Positions 6,567 through 12,823 of a stretch of 39,560 nt of DNA are shown piece by piece. Origin of the DNA: a virus; IMG/VR virus record IMGVR_UViG_3300034104_006876, positions 1-39,560 of that record. One strand, given 5' to 3'. Below the pieces are notes generated by a model. It was not told the DNA's origin, ran no database searches, and saw only the letters and a list, made by a program, of their open reading frames with translations. The position numbers and the translations under genes are program-made. Position 1 is the first letter of the stretch; the number at the start of each line of letters is the position of its first letter.

Positions 6567-6761
6567 ATGATTAAGAATATTCGAATTGTTCAGGATCATG
6601 GATGGATCCAACAACCTGATGGTAGACTTGAATGGGCACCAACTCAATTTTGGATTGAGGTGCAAAATGGTTTGAATGAATGGCAAAAGTTGGAGGTATT
6701 TAAGATTAATGAAGTACCTCGTGATGATGATCCTCTTTATGACCGCCCACATAGCCATTGA
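6567..6761 (+). CDS. hypothetical protein, 64 aa
   Basis: ATG 6567 with AGGAGAATAGG upstream (6551-6561). The 64-residue product is Trp-rich with a beta-like pattern (HGWIQQPDGRLEWAPTQFW) and an acidic/His C-terminus. No family recognised. It sits between tRNA-Arg and the tRNA-cluster promoter, whose -35 box overlaps its stop codon. Confidence 0.6.
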   Translation: MIKNIRIVQDHGWIQQPDGRLEWAPTQFWIEVQNGLNEWQKLEVFKINEVPRDDDPLYDRPHSH

Positions 6762-6786
6762 CATTTAACCTCAACTAATATAGTAT
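6758..6786 (+). promoter_or_regulatory. promoter of the tRNA cluster
   Basis: TTGACA (6758-6763), a 17-base spacer and TAGTAT (6781-6786). The predicted start near 6793 is at or within two bases of the first tRNA residue. It would drive the four tRNAs to 7139. The -35 box begins inside the stop codon of the upstream gene. Confidence 0.75.
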
Positions 6787-6794
6787 TACTTTAT

Positions 6795-6885
6795 CGGCGT
6801 GAGGGTTGGTACTCACCAGGAGCTTATACCTCCTTAGGCAGCTGATTACTGTTGGGATAGGGTTCGATTCCCTACATGCCGACCA
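6795..6885 (+). tRNA. atypical long-variable-arm tRNA, anticodon probably TAT
   Basis: Acceptor CGGCGTG/CATGCCG, discriminator A, encoded CCA and a good T-arm TAGGG/CCCTA with loop TTCGATT. The strongest anticodon arm is AGGAG/CTCCT with loop CTTATAC, giving TAT (Ile, AUA). About 23 bases separate it from the T-arm and form a small hairpin, a class II variable arm that Ile tRNAs normally lack. An alternative arm GGCAG/CTGTT with loop CTGATTA would give GAT, also Ile. The D-arm is poor under either reading. Expression is supported by the promoter just upstream. Confidence 0.65.
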
Positions 6886-6891
6886 AGTTTT

Positions 6892-6966
6892 GGGTGATTA
6901 GCTCAGCGGTAGAGCACCGCCTTTACACGGCGAGGGTCGGGAGTTCAATCCTCTCATCACCCACCA
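6892..6966 (+). tRNA. tRNA-Val (anticodon TAC)
   Basis: Acceptor GGGTGAT/ATCACCC, D-arm GCTC/GAGC, anticodon loop TTTACAC (TAC, reads GUA), T-loop TTCAATC, discriminator A and encoded CCA. The outermost anticodon-stem pair is a C-A mismatch, leaving four pairs. Confidence 0.9.
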
Positions 6967-6972
6967 ATTTTT

Positions 6973-7061
6973 GGGGAAGCTGCTCGGATGGCGGACGGGC
7001 ACCGGACTGTAAATCCGGCACATAAGAAACACAGTAGGTTCGAATCCTACCTTCCCCACCA
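6973..7061 (+). tRNA. tRNA-Tyr (anticodon GTA)
   Basis: Acceptor GGGGAAG/CTTCCCC, anticodon arm CCGGA/TCCGG with loop CTGTAAA (GTA), a long class II variable arm as expected for bacterial Tyr, T-loop TTCGAAT, discriminator A and encoded CCA. Confidence 0.92.
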
Positions 7062-7067
7062 TTTCTC

Positions 7068-7139
7068 GGACCCTTAGCTCAGCGGTAGAGCATCGGACTT
7101 TTAATCCGTTGGTCCCGGGTTCGAATCCCGGAGGGTCCT
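7068..7139 (+). tRNA. tRNA-Lys (anticodon TTT)
   Basis: Acceptor GGACCCT/AGGGTCC, D-arm GCTC/GAGC, anticodon stem CGGA/TCCG with loop CTTTTAA (TTT, reads AAA), T-loop TTCGAAT. The CCA is not encoded and the discriminator is T, unusual for Lys. The opposite-strand nuclease gene ends at the next base. Confidence 0.88.
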
Positions 7140-7595
7140 TTAATTGCACCAGCTAGTTTTGGCCTCACCAAAATATTCGCGCGCGAGACCTTCTCTGATG
7201 AGCATCGTACGAAGCGATGCACCATCAACCATAATATCACCTATTACACGACCACCATATTTGTCCCATTCCCTCAGCATCACTGTTACTCTTGATGCTG
7301 AGGTAACGGCACGGGTGGTATATTCTGTAGCACGTTGACCTAATGCTGCTTCCCTTGGACATTGGGCCCTATGCCCCTTTTCCGGAGTATCAACTCCAAA
7401 AATTCGGACTGATATTCGTTGTGGGATTGGTGCGGGTACCCATGGCGCCGCAAATTGAACCGTATCACCATCAACCACACGTATTACACTCCACGAATGC
7501 TCAACAGGTTGAATATTTCGCCCTTGAGCCACTGAGGTATCCATACCAACCATTAGACCAGTAATAAGACCTAAAATTGCCATTAAAATGTGCAT
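7140..7595 (-). CDS. secreted staphylococcal-nuclease-like nuclease
   Basis: 151 residues. The N-terminal 23 residues form a signal peptide (hydrophobic core ILGLITGLMVGM, then a VAQ cleavage-like site). The SNase core follows: DGDT at 42-45, R64, D69 and E72 in RIFGVDTPEK, and R116 in KYGGRVIGD, matching the Ca-binding and catalytic positions of thermonuclease. It would cut DNA or RNA in the periplasm or outside the cell, for example host DNA debris or competing nucleic acid (inference). The single C-terminal SWCN and one internal cysteine could form a disulfide. It converges on the tRNA cluster with no space between. Confidence 0.85.
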   Translation of the reverse strand: MHILMAILGLITGLMVGMDTSVAQGRNIQPVEHSWSVIRVVDGDTVQFAAPWVPAPIPQRISVRIFGVDTPEKGHRAQCPREAALGQRATEYTTRAVTSASRVTVMLREWDKYGGRVIGDIMVDGASLRTMLIREGLAREYFGEAKTSWCN

Positions 7596-7604
7596 AATTA
7601 TTCC

Positions 7605-8423
7605 TTACCAAGATGTAATATTATCATATTGTTTGTGTTGTGAGATCATGTCTATGATAGACTGTCGATCTAATTTGGTAATTAGATCGGCAACAGGTAT
7701 ATCACCTAAAGATATTTTAGGATCATTTTTATAAAACCCTAGTGAATTTAACCAATTTGAATTTCGATCAAACCAACTAAAAAATTCAGTTACCTTATAA
7801 TCGGTGTCCGAAAAATATATGGTAGTATCGGCATTATATTTACTTAGTGGTACTATATTATGTTCCCCAACGATATTATCTTCATCTTTAAAAACATCAT
7901 ATAGGGTCTTACCTACATGAGGATAATGTATGTATGCGGTACCAAATTTCATTGAGGTTTCAAATTTAAGATAATCATTTGATAATAGTGAATCTTTTTT
8001 TATATTATTAGCCCTAATTACAATTTTTTTATTACCTGATTTAAATGATTCTATTTTGTGAATCAATATATTAAATCGCTCTATATAAAATTTTACCTTT
8101 GGTGGAGCATTTGCAAAAAAAAGCTCCGGCGTGTCTTCATTCCCTCTCATAATCTCAAAATATTTGTGAAGATAATTCATATCAAATTTTGATATATCAA
8201 TTATTGGTTCCCACAAATTTATAATCTCAGCACACTTTATAAGTTGATCAATTGTATTACCAATATTATCATTGAAATTGTAAAGTCTGTCTTTTTCACA
8301 AAAAGTTGATGTGTTTATAGCTAAGAGTAGTTTTTGATACCATCTCCTAGCTATATCTGTATCTCTTATTTTGAATTTTAAATTTGATTCTTTAAAATGT
8401 AAAAAGAAACCACAATCTGACAT
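7605..8423 (-). CDS. hypothetical protein, 272 aa, AT-rich
   Basis: I do not recognise a family. ATG 8423 gives MSDCGFFLHFKESNLKF; a TTG at 8435 would add four residues and overlap the upstream stop as TTGA. The protein is soluble, rich in Lys, Asn, Ile and Asp, with a long helical middle and a C-terminal segment (SDTDYKVTEFFSWFDRN). No nucleotide-binding or metal motif is evident. Its AT-rich codon use contrasts with the genes at 9.6-12.4 kb and resembles the radical SAM/glycosyltransferase block, hinting at a common outside source. Confidence 0.7.
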   Translation of the reverse strand: MSDCGFFLHFKESNLKFKIRDTDIARRWYQKLLLAINTSTFCEKDRLYNFNDNIGNTIDQLIKCAEIINLWEPIIDISKFDMNYLHKYFEIMRGNEDTPELFFANAPPKVKFYIERFNILIHKIESFKSGNKKIVIRANNIKKDSLLSNDYLKFETSMKFGTAYIHYPHVGKTLYDVFKDEDNIVGEHNIVPLSKYNADTTIYFSDTDYKVTEFFSWFDRNSNWLNSLGFYKNDPKISLGDIPVADLITKLDRQSIIDMISQHKQYDNITSW

Positions 8424-8431
8424 GCATATAA

Positions 8432-8776
8432 TCAATATTGGGTAGATTTCTTAGCCTTTCTACCGCGCTTGGTAGAAGCAGGTGGTGGCGGTGCTACCTT
8501 AGGTGCACGTGGCTTACGCACAACCTTTTCCTTGACCTTAGCAACCTTAACCTCAACCTTTTCGACAGCCTTCTCGACTTCAACCTGAGCGGCTTCGACC
8601 TTAGCTTCGACCTTCTCGATAACCTGCTTTACTTCAACCTGAGCGGCTTCGACCTTAGCCTCTACCTTAGCTTCAACCTTGTCGGTAATTTCCTTGAGAT
8701 CGGCCTTAATCTCATCAAGCTTCTTCTCGGCCTCGCCCTTTTTTAGACCCAGCCATATAAGAATTTTGGTAAACAT
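8432..8776 (-). CDS. Lys/Ala/Glu/Val-rich coiled-coil protein with basic tail
   Basis: 114 residues. A short hydrophobic amphipathic start (MFTKILIWLGLKK) is followed by repeated 11-residue-like units such as EAKVEAAQVEV (about residues 30-82), predicted to form one long amphipathic helix. The C-terminus is Pro/Ala/Lys/Arg-rich (RKPRAPK, then KRGRKAKK), like histone H1 or Hc1-type nucleoid proteins. Membrane or nucleic-acid binding is possible; no function is established. A strong TAAGGAGGAAAT site precedes the ATG. The same 29-base block occurs at 8577 and 8631 in the helix-coding part. Confidence 0.7.
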   Translation of the reverse strand: MFTKILIWLGLKKGEAEKKLDEIKADLKEITDKVEAKVEAKVEAAQVEVKQVIEKVEAKVEAAQVEVEKAVEKVEVKVAKVKEKVVRKPRAPKVAPPPPASTKRGRKAKKSTQY

Positions 8777-8874
8777 ATTTCCTCCTTATAGCGAATATAT
8801 CGCAGATTTATGTATATCACATTTGCTATGTATTATACAGGGCTAGCTTGATTTAAATTAGCCAAGTTTTTCTC

Positions 8875-8903
8875 TGTACATAATGGCCATTATCCTGTAT
8901 AAT
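8875..8903 (+). promoter_or_regulatory. promoter TGTACA-N17-TATAAT
   Basis: TGTACA (8875-8880), 17-base spacer, TATAAT (8898-8903); predicted start near 8910. It rules out the in-frame ATG at 8902 and sets the start of the next gene at 8926. A GGCTA/TAGCC hairpin with a downstream T-stretch (8841-8871) lies just upstream and may block read-through. Confidence 0.78.
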
Positions 8904-8925
8904 GTCCTATGAAAGGAAACAGGTA

Positions 8926-9117
8926 ATGAATAGTACTATTCAGGTTCAGATGCAAAATAAATCTGGTATTCCTATTCGTAATTGGCAAGATGTTTCCAGT
9001 CTTAGAAATGCTACATTGCAAATAATTGCAAATGAAATGCAAATTATTTCTAAGCGTTATCCCAATGCTCGTATTAGAGCTGTAGATTCCTCTGGTCGTA
9101 TTATTGATATTCTTTAA
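8926..9117 (+). CDS. hypothetical protein, 63 aa
   Basis: ATG 8926 has AAAGGAAACAGG upstream and a 16-base leader from the promoter. The product is polar and Gln/Asn/Ile-rich, with a helix in the middle (ATLQIIANEMQIISKRYP) and a short beta end (RIRAVDSSGRIIDIL). No family recognised. It appears monocistronic: about 130 bases of palindromes and promoter follow. Confidence 0.65.
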   Translation: MNSTIQVQMQNKSGIPIRNWQDVSSLRNATLQIIANEMQIISKRYPNARIRAVDSSGRIIDIL

Positions 9118-9149
9118 TTCATTTCAATAATAAGTGATATATTTGTCAC

Positions 9150-9195
9150 TGTGACATTTTTATCACACCCACCCAAAGGTTAACATAAGTTAACC
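9150..9195 (+). promoter_or_regulatory. tandem palindromes upstream of promoter
   Basis: TGTGA (9150-9154) and TCACA (9163-9167) form the N8 dyad, and GGTTAAC (9178-9184)-ATAA-GTTAACC (9189-9195) is a perfect second dyad ending nine bases before the -35 box. The same pair occurs at 11533-11578 with the same spacing. Likely protein-binding sites controlling the promoter. Confidence 0.6.
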
Positions 9196-9204
9196 AAATA
9201 CCTC

Positions 9205-9233
9205 TGTACATATGCCATAAAGCCCTCTAGTAT
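9205..9233 (+). promoter_or_regulatory. promoter TGTACA-N17-TAGTAT
   Basis: TGTACA (9205-9210), 17-base spacer, TAGTAT (9228-9233). The start near 9240 gives a leader of about 20 bases to the ATG at 9260. Confidence 0.7.
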
Positions 9234-9259
9234 GCCCACAGATGAGAGGAGCAAACGAC

Positions 9260-9442
9260 ATGGAATATAGGGTTGATACCGAACGCAACCTTTCTACCCT
9301 CGACATCGAGTGGGTAGAATATGTGGCTGGGCGAAAGGTCTCCACCGAGGAGGCCCTCCAGCTTATCCGCGAGTACAATGAGTGGCTGGATCAGATGGAG
9401 GCAAATGATGTCGGTCCGGAATTGTATACCGAAGCAGCGTGA
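9260..9442 (+). CDS. hypothetical acidic protein, 60 aa
   Basis: ATG 9260 (MEYRVDTERNL) has GATGAGAGGAG at 9241-9251; an upstream in-frame ATG at 9242 lies almost at the transcription start and lacks a binding site. The protein is acidic, with a helix-turn-helix-like middle (STEEALQLIREYNEWLDQME). No family recognised. Small acidic proteins after early promoters are often host-takeover factors in T4-like phages (inference). Confidence 0.65.
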   Translation: MEYRVDTERNLSTLDIEWVEYVAGRKVSTEEALQLIREYNEWLDQMEANDVGPELYTEAA

Positions 9443-9467
9443 CCCCTCCTGGAGGTTCCTCCGGGCA

Positions 9468-9566
9468 ATGGGTACGAAGGTGGTCCGTGCAAAGCGCGGC
9501 CGGGGATCGTATACCCGCAAGGGTCGGTGTGATAAAAATGTCACACCCTCCCGGGACCCCGGTTGA
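9468..9566 (+). CDS. short basic peptide, 32 aa (candidate)
   Basis: An open frame from ATG 9468 encodes MGTKVVRAKRGRGSYTRKGR and 12 more residues, strikingly basic. The GGAGG at 9451 is rather far (12 bases). The frame runs through the palindrome at 9528-9545, as the acetyltransferase-like gene does at 11533. The pattern resembles short Arg/Lys/Gly-rich phage peptides, but I cannot confirm a family. Otherwise 9443-9527 would be empty. Confidence 0.4.
   Translation: MGTKVVRAKRGRGSYTRKGRCDKNVTPSRDPG
9528..9545 (+). promoter_or_regulatory. TGTGA-N8-TCACA palindrome
   Basis: TGTGA at 9528-9532 and TCACA at 9541-9545, extended by one G/C pair on each side. It ends 36 bases before the -35 box at 9582. 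A degenerate second dyad (GGTTGAC ... GTTTTCC) follows at 9561-9579. Confidence 0.55.
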
Positions 9567-9581
9567 CCTCAAGTTTTCCTC

Positions 9582-9610
9582 TGTACAAGTGGCTAAACCC
9601 GTGGTATAAT
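9582..9610 (+). promoter_or_regulatory. promoter TGTACA-N17-TATAAT
   Basis: TGTACA (9582-9587), 17-base spacer, TATAAT (9605-9610); start near 9617. It excludes longer readings of the next gene that begin upstream of the promoter. Confidence 0.8.
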
Positions 9611-9643
9611 GGCCACGTTGACAACATGAAAGGCTCTTATATT

Positions 9644-10195
9644 ATGACCATGAAGCGTAACGACAAAGTTCAGATCATCACCGACCTGCTGGCTGCCGGC
9701 AACGGTCGATTTACAGTGGCCGAGCTGCTGGCCGCTGCTGGCTCCGAGCGCCGTGCGCGGTCCGCCATCTTTCTCGCGCGCGAGGCGGGTGAAGGCCTTG
9801 AGCCGATCCGCGACGGTCGCGAGGTTATCGCCTACCTTAGCGCCAAGATTGGCTCCGCGCAGCGCGCGGCCGCCAATACCGCGGCGAAGGCTACGGCCTC
9901 TGCCAAGCCTGTCAAGGTGAAGGCCGTCAAGGCTCCGAAGCAGGTCAAGACCAAGATCGATGCTCCGACACCGGTCAAGCTGCCGAAGGGTGCGACTCCG
10001 GTGCCGGGTCATCCCACTCAGTATGATATGCCTGCTCCTGCGCGGTCCTCTTGGCGCGGCCAGAAGGGCTTTGCTGATGAGCTGGCTGACATGCTGCAGG
10101 AGGCTGGTCCGACTGTGGTTGCTATGGGTAAGCGCGACCTCGGTCCTGAGGGTGCGCTTGAGGTCGAGGAGATTACCGAAAAGAAGGTGGCCTAA
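9644..10195 (+). CDS. winged-helix-like, Lys/Ala-rich protein
   Basis: 183 residues from ATG 9644 (AAAGG at 9629-9633); ATGs at 9626 and 9650 are alternatives. Residues 8-65 (VQIITDLLAAGNGRFTVAEL, then a second helix and a beta-turn) look like a small winged helix. Residues 70-115 form an Ala/Lys/Pro-rich basic linker, and the C-terminus (145-183) is acidic and helical. A DNA-binding or bridging role is plausible but unproven. GC-rich codons contrast with the AT-rich accessory blocks. The stop overlaps the ligase start as TAATG. Confidence 0.65.
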   Translation: MTMKRNDKVQIITDLLAAGNGRFTVAELLAAAGSERRARSAIFLAREAGEGLEPIRDGREVIAYLSAKIGSAQRAAANTAAKATASAKPVKVKAVKAPKQVKTKIDAPTPVKLPKGATPVPGHPTQYDMPAPARSSWRGQKGFADELADMLQEAGPTVVAMGKRDLGPEGALEVEEITEKKVA

Positions 10196-11088
10196 TGGCC
10201 TCCTTCCGCCCCATGCTGGCCTGTCAATATGACAAGGCCAAGGTGCGCTGGCCTATGCTTGCTAGCCCTAAGCTGGATGGCATCCGCTGTCTAGCTTTTG
10301 GCGGCGTAGCCATGGCCAGGTCCATGAAGCCTATCCGCAACCGCTACATCCAAGCCTGGTTCAAGGCTAATGCTGAGGTATTGCAGGCATTTGATGGCGA
10401 GCTAATCGTTGGTCCACCCAATGCTGCCGATGTATTCAATGTGACCTCCTCTGCTGTCAACAGCGAGGACGGCGAGCCCGACTTTACGTATCACGTATTT
10501 GACCGGGTCGCGCTCGGTGATTATACTCATCGTTTTGATTATCTTCATCAAGATGATATGCCCGATCGTGTCAAGCTTGTGCCAAATTTTACCATCTTCA
10601 GCGAGGGTGATCTTGGCTTTTATGAATCCAAGGCACTGGATGAGGGTTATGAGGGTGTCATGCTTCGCCATCCAATGTCACCTTACAAGCAAGGTCGATC
10701 CACTCCAAAGGAGGCATATCTCGTTAAGGTCAAGCGGTTTTTCGATGCCGAGGCCGAGATCATTGACATGCTAGAGGAAATGCGTAATGATAATCCTCTG
10801 ACAACAAATGAATTGGGTCTTGGTAAACGATCTAGCCATCAAGGCAATCTAGTTGCCAAGGGTACCATGGGTACACTTTGTGTCCGCGGTATCAATGGTG
10901 AATTCAAGGGTGTGGAGTTTGGTATTGGGTCTGGCTTTGATCAAGCTACCCGCCAATCACTCTGGGATAACCGACAGAATATGCTTGGTAAGGTCGTGAC
11001 ATATAAGTACTTTTCGATTGGCGTAAAGGACAAGCCACGGTTTCCTGTATTCAAGGGTTTCCGTGACATGACTGATATCGGAGAGTGA
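10195..11088 (+). CDS. ATP-dependent DNA ligase
   Basis: 297 residues, a minimal phage-type ligase that seals nicks during replication and repair. Motif I is KLDGIR with nucleophile K26, which is adenylated. Motif III lies in FDGELIVG (about 66-73), motif IV in EGVMLRHP (about 155-162) and motif V in LVKVKRF (about 177-183). The C-terminal OB-fold half ends with KDKPRFPVFKGFR, typical of T7-like ligases. Unlike T4 gp30 it is short and lacks an N-terminal DNA-binding domain. Coupled to the upstream basic protein by TAATG. Confidence 0.9.
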   Translation: MASFRPMLACQYDKAKVRWPMLASPKLDGIRCLAFGGVAMARSMKPIRNRYIQAWFKANAEVLQAFDGELIVGPPNAADVFNVTSSAVNSEDGEPDFTYHVFDRVALGDYTHRFDYLHQDDMPDRVKLVPNFTIFSEGDLGFYESKALDEGYEGVMLRHPMSPYKQGRSTPKEAYLVKVKRFFDAEAEIIDMLEEMRNDNPLTTNELGLGKRSSHQGNLVAKGTMGTLCVRGINGEFKGVEFGIGSGFDQATRQSLWDNRQNMLGKVVTYKYFSIGVKDKPRFPVFKGFRDMTDIGE

Positions 11089-11090
11089 CA

Positions 11091-11537
11091 ATGGACATGA
11101 GAGAATACCGAGCATCCGAAGCTTGGCTAGATGAACTACTCATGTCCGATCCAGTTAGACCCTCCATATCCATTCCCGATAGGTATGGCCATAATCGCGC
11201 CGTATTTGTTTTGTGGCAAGATGACAAGCCTGCAGCCGTTTGCTGTGTGGTGTTGCTAGATTATGTCCCGGCGGCCGAATCGGAGCTGTTTTATGAAGGT
11301 AATGAGCATTATGATCATGCCTGCATGTATACGATCTGGGCATTGCACCCTGGAGCTGGGCGCGCGCTAGCCACGCGACTAGTCCCACACCTGCGCCAAA
11401 AATACCACGTGGCGCGCGTGGTCACCCTATCGCCCGATACGGCCATGGCAAAACGGTTCCATCTTAATAACGGGGCTGTAATATTTCGGGATAATCAAGA
11501 TTTCGCTACCGTAAATTACGAGTACGAGGTGGTGTGA
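11091..11537 (+). CDS. GNAT-like acetyltransferase fold protein
   Basis: 148 residues. ATG 11091 is preferred: GGAGAG at 11080-11085 is seven bases upstream. The C-terminal half carries a GNAT-like acetyl-CoA loop (HPGAGRALATRLVPHL), then a helix with SPDTAMAKRFHLNNGAVIFR, the usual position of the fourth and fifth strands. The N-terminal beta part (AVFVLWQDDKPAAVCCVVLL) fits strands 2-4. Substrate unknown. The stop codon lies inside the TGTGA half of the palindrome at 11533. Confidence 0.6.
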   Translation: MDMREYRASEAWLDELLMSDPVRPSISIPDRYGHNRAVFVLWQDDKPAAVCCVVLLDYVPAAESELFYEGNEHYDHACMYTIWALHPGAGRALATRLVPHLRQKYHVARVVTLSPDTAMAKRFHLNNGAVIFRDNQDFATVNYEYEVV

Positions 11538-11578
11538 TATAATTGTCACACCCCTCTGAAGGTTAACATAAGTTAACC
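11533..11578 (+). promoter_or_regulatory. tandem palindromes upstream of promoter
   Basis: TGTGA (11533-11537)/TCACA (11546-11550), then GGTTAAC (11561-11567)-ATAA-GTTAACC (11572-11578), nine bases before the -35 box. Sequence and spacing match 9150-9195. Overlap with a stop codon argues against a terminator role. Confidence 0.6.
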
Positions 11579-11587
11579 AAATACCCC

Positions 11588-11616
11588 TGTACATACCCCT
11601 AGCAGCGTGGTATAAT
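11588..11616 (+). promoter_or_regulatory. promoter TGTACA-N17-TATAAT, leaderless geometry
   Basis: TGTACA (11588-11593), 17-base spacer, TATAAT (11611-11616). The next ATG is at 11623, six bases after the -10 box, so transcription should start at or next to the A of the start codon. Confidence 0.8.
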
Positions 11617-11622
11617 GCTCCC

Positions 11623-11751
11623 ATGAAAGAGACAGAGTTAACGTTCGCGCTTATGCTGCTAGCTGGCTTTGCTGCCGGCTGGCTTCTCGCGGACCTTATC
11701 CAAGGCATCATTATCATCACCATCATGGCGCTGGTCGCCCTAGGAGCCTGA
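11623..11751 (+). CDS. membrane peptide, 42 aa, possibly leaderless
   Basis: MKETELTFALMLLAGFAAGW begins a peptide with two hydrophobic segments (about 6-22 and 26-42). The ATG coincides with the predicted transcription start, so translation would be leaderless; no internal start with a ribosome-binding site is evident. AGGAG near its 3' end (11742-11746) serves the next gene, whose ATG follows the stop by one base. Function unknown. Confidence 0.55.
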   Translation: MKETELTFALMLLAGFAAGWLLADLIQGIIIITIMALVALGA

Positions 11752-11752
11752 T

Positions 11753-12442
11753 ATGAAGCTGTTGAACATCGACGCCAATGCCAAGACCGTCAAGGGTCAA
11801 GGCCGCGGTTACATGACCGCCATTCTCTATCTCGCCCCAGCCGACGAGTCTGGGTATGAGGTCTGTCCGATGGCTAGCCAGGGCTGCCGCAAGGCTTGCC
11901 TGAATAAGGCTGGCATGGGCGCCTTTAGCAATGTCCAGGCGGCACGCATCGCCAAGACCCGCCTCTATTTTGAGGACCGAGAGGCCTTCATGGCTCAGCT
12001 TATGGGCGAGGTCCGCGCCTTCATCCGCAAGGCCTTCAAGGCTGGCCTGATCCCCGTGGTGCGCCTCAATGGCACCTCCGACATTCCGTGGGAGCGGGTG
12101 CCGGTCGAAGGTAAACCTAACATCATGGCACACTTTCCGACGGTGCAGTTCTACGACTACACCAAGCGGCACAACCGTCGCGACCTTCCTGACAATTATC
12201 ACCTCACGTTTAGTCTGGCCGAGGATAATGACTCGCGCGCGAGCGCGGCCGCGAGCAATGGTGCCAATGTGGCCGTGGTCTTCCGCACCGACAAGTTTCC
12301 GGCTACCTTCATGGGTATGCCCGTGGTCGATGGCGACGCCGACGACCTGCGGTTCCTCGACGGCAGGGGTGTCGTTGTCGGCCTGAAGGCTAAGGGTCCT
12401 GCCAAGAAGGACACCAGTGGCTTTGTGAGGGACGCGGCATGA
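11753..12442 (+). CDS. Gp88-family phage protein
   Basis: 229 residues resembling the actinophage Gp88 family. It has the cysteine cluster C38, C45, C49 (CPMASQGCRKAC), a GMGAF segment, RLYFEDREAF, and the VVRLNGTSDIPWE signature at about 102-114. The biochemical function is not established. The cysteine spacing C-x6-C-x3-C suggests metal or Fe-S binding, and the TIM-barrel-like alternation of strands recalls radical SAM folds (inference). GC-rich codon usage. Coupled to the downstream gene by ATGA. Confidence 0.65.
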   Translation: MKLLNIDANAKTVKGQGRGYMTAILYLAPADESGYEVCPMASQGCRKACLNKAGMGAFSNVQAARIAKTRLYFEDREAFMAQLMGEVRAFIRKAFKAGLIPVVRLNGTSDIPWERVPVEGKPNIMAHFPTVQFYDYTKRHNRRDLPDNYHLTFSLAEDNDSRASAAASNGANVAVVFRTDKFPATFMGMPVVDGDADDLRFLDGRGVVVGLKAKGPAKKDTSGFVRDAA

Positions 12443-12687
12443 GCGAAGAAAACCACACTCAACCATCATGCTTTACCTTTGAGGCCTATGTGCCTGAATA
12501 TGTGGCTGATGATGGTACACCAATGATGCATAATGTTAGGCATCAGGTTCAGTCTAGGGATATGACCCTAGGGGCTTTGCTTGAGGCCTTTGAAAATTTT
12601 CTTAGGGGTGCTGGCTATGCTGCACAGCTTAGGACCAAATATATTGACCTTGTTGATATTGAAAGGGATGAACATGCTTCCGTTTAG
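12439..12687 (+). CDS. hypothetical protein, 82 aa
   Basis: Overlaps the Gp88-like gene as ATGA. Mixed beta/alpha composition (HQVQSRDMTLGALLEAFENF), acidic, with no cysteine motif or membrane segment. No family recognised. Its 3' end overlaps the next small membrane gene by 14 bases. Confidence 0.6.
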   Translation: MSEENHTQPSCFTFEAYVPEYVADDGTPMMHNVRHQVQSRDMTLGALLEAFENFLRGAGYAAQLRTKYIDLVDIERDEHASV

Positions 12688-12823
12688 CTATATGGTTCTT
12701 GGTCTCAATGTGATGGCCACATTTGTTAATGCTGTAACTGGTAATGTCGCCCAGACACTGCTTGGTATTCTTGTGGCAGTTGTCATTGGGTATCATGTGT
12801 GGAAGGATAGTCAAAATGCCTGA
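12674..12823 (+). CDS. small membrane protein, 49 aa
   Basis: ATG 12674 is chosen because AAAGG (12662-12666) is seven bases away; 12668 would add two residues. The hydrophobic N-terminus (PFSYMVLGLNVMATFV) and a second segment (TLLGILVAVVIGYHVW) predict two transmembrane helices. Function unknown; overlaps both neighbours. Confidence 0.55.
   Translation: MLPFSYMVLGLNVMATFVNAVTGNVAQTLLGILVAVVIGYHVWKDSQNA

Noticed and set aside
8831-8860. Minus-strand promoter for the coiled-coil gene
   Set aside because: A TATAAT reads on the minus strand (8837-8832), but no acceptable -35 box lies at the right distance, so I do not list it.
341-11550. TGTGA/TCACA dyads as CRP sites or as terminators
   Set aside because: The half-site spacing is eight rather than the six of CRP, and no T-run follows; one copy overlaps a stop codon and all sit at a fixed distance before promoters.
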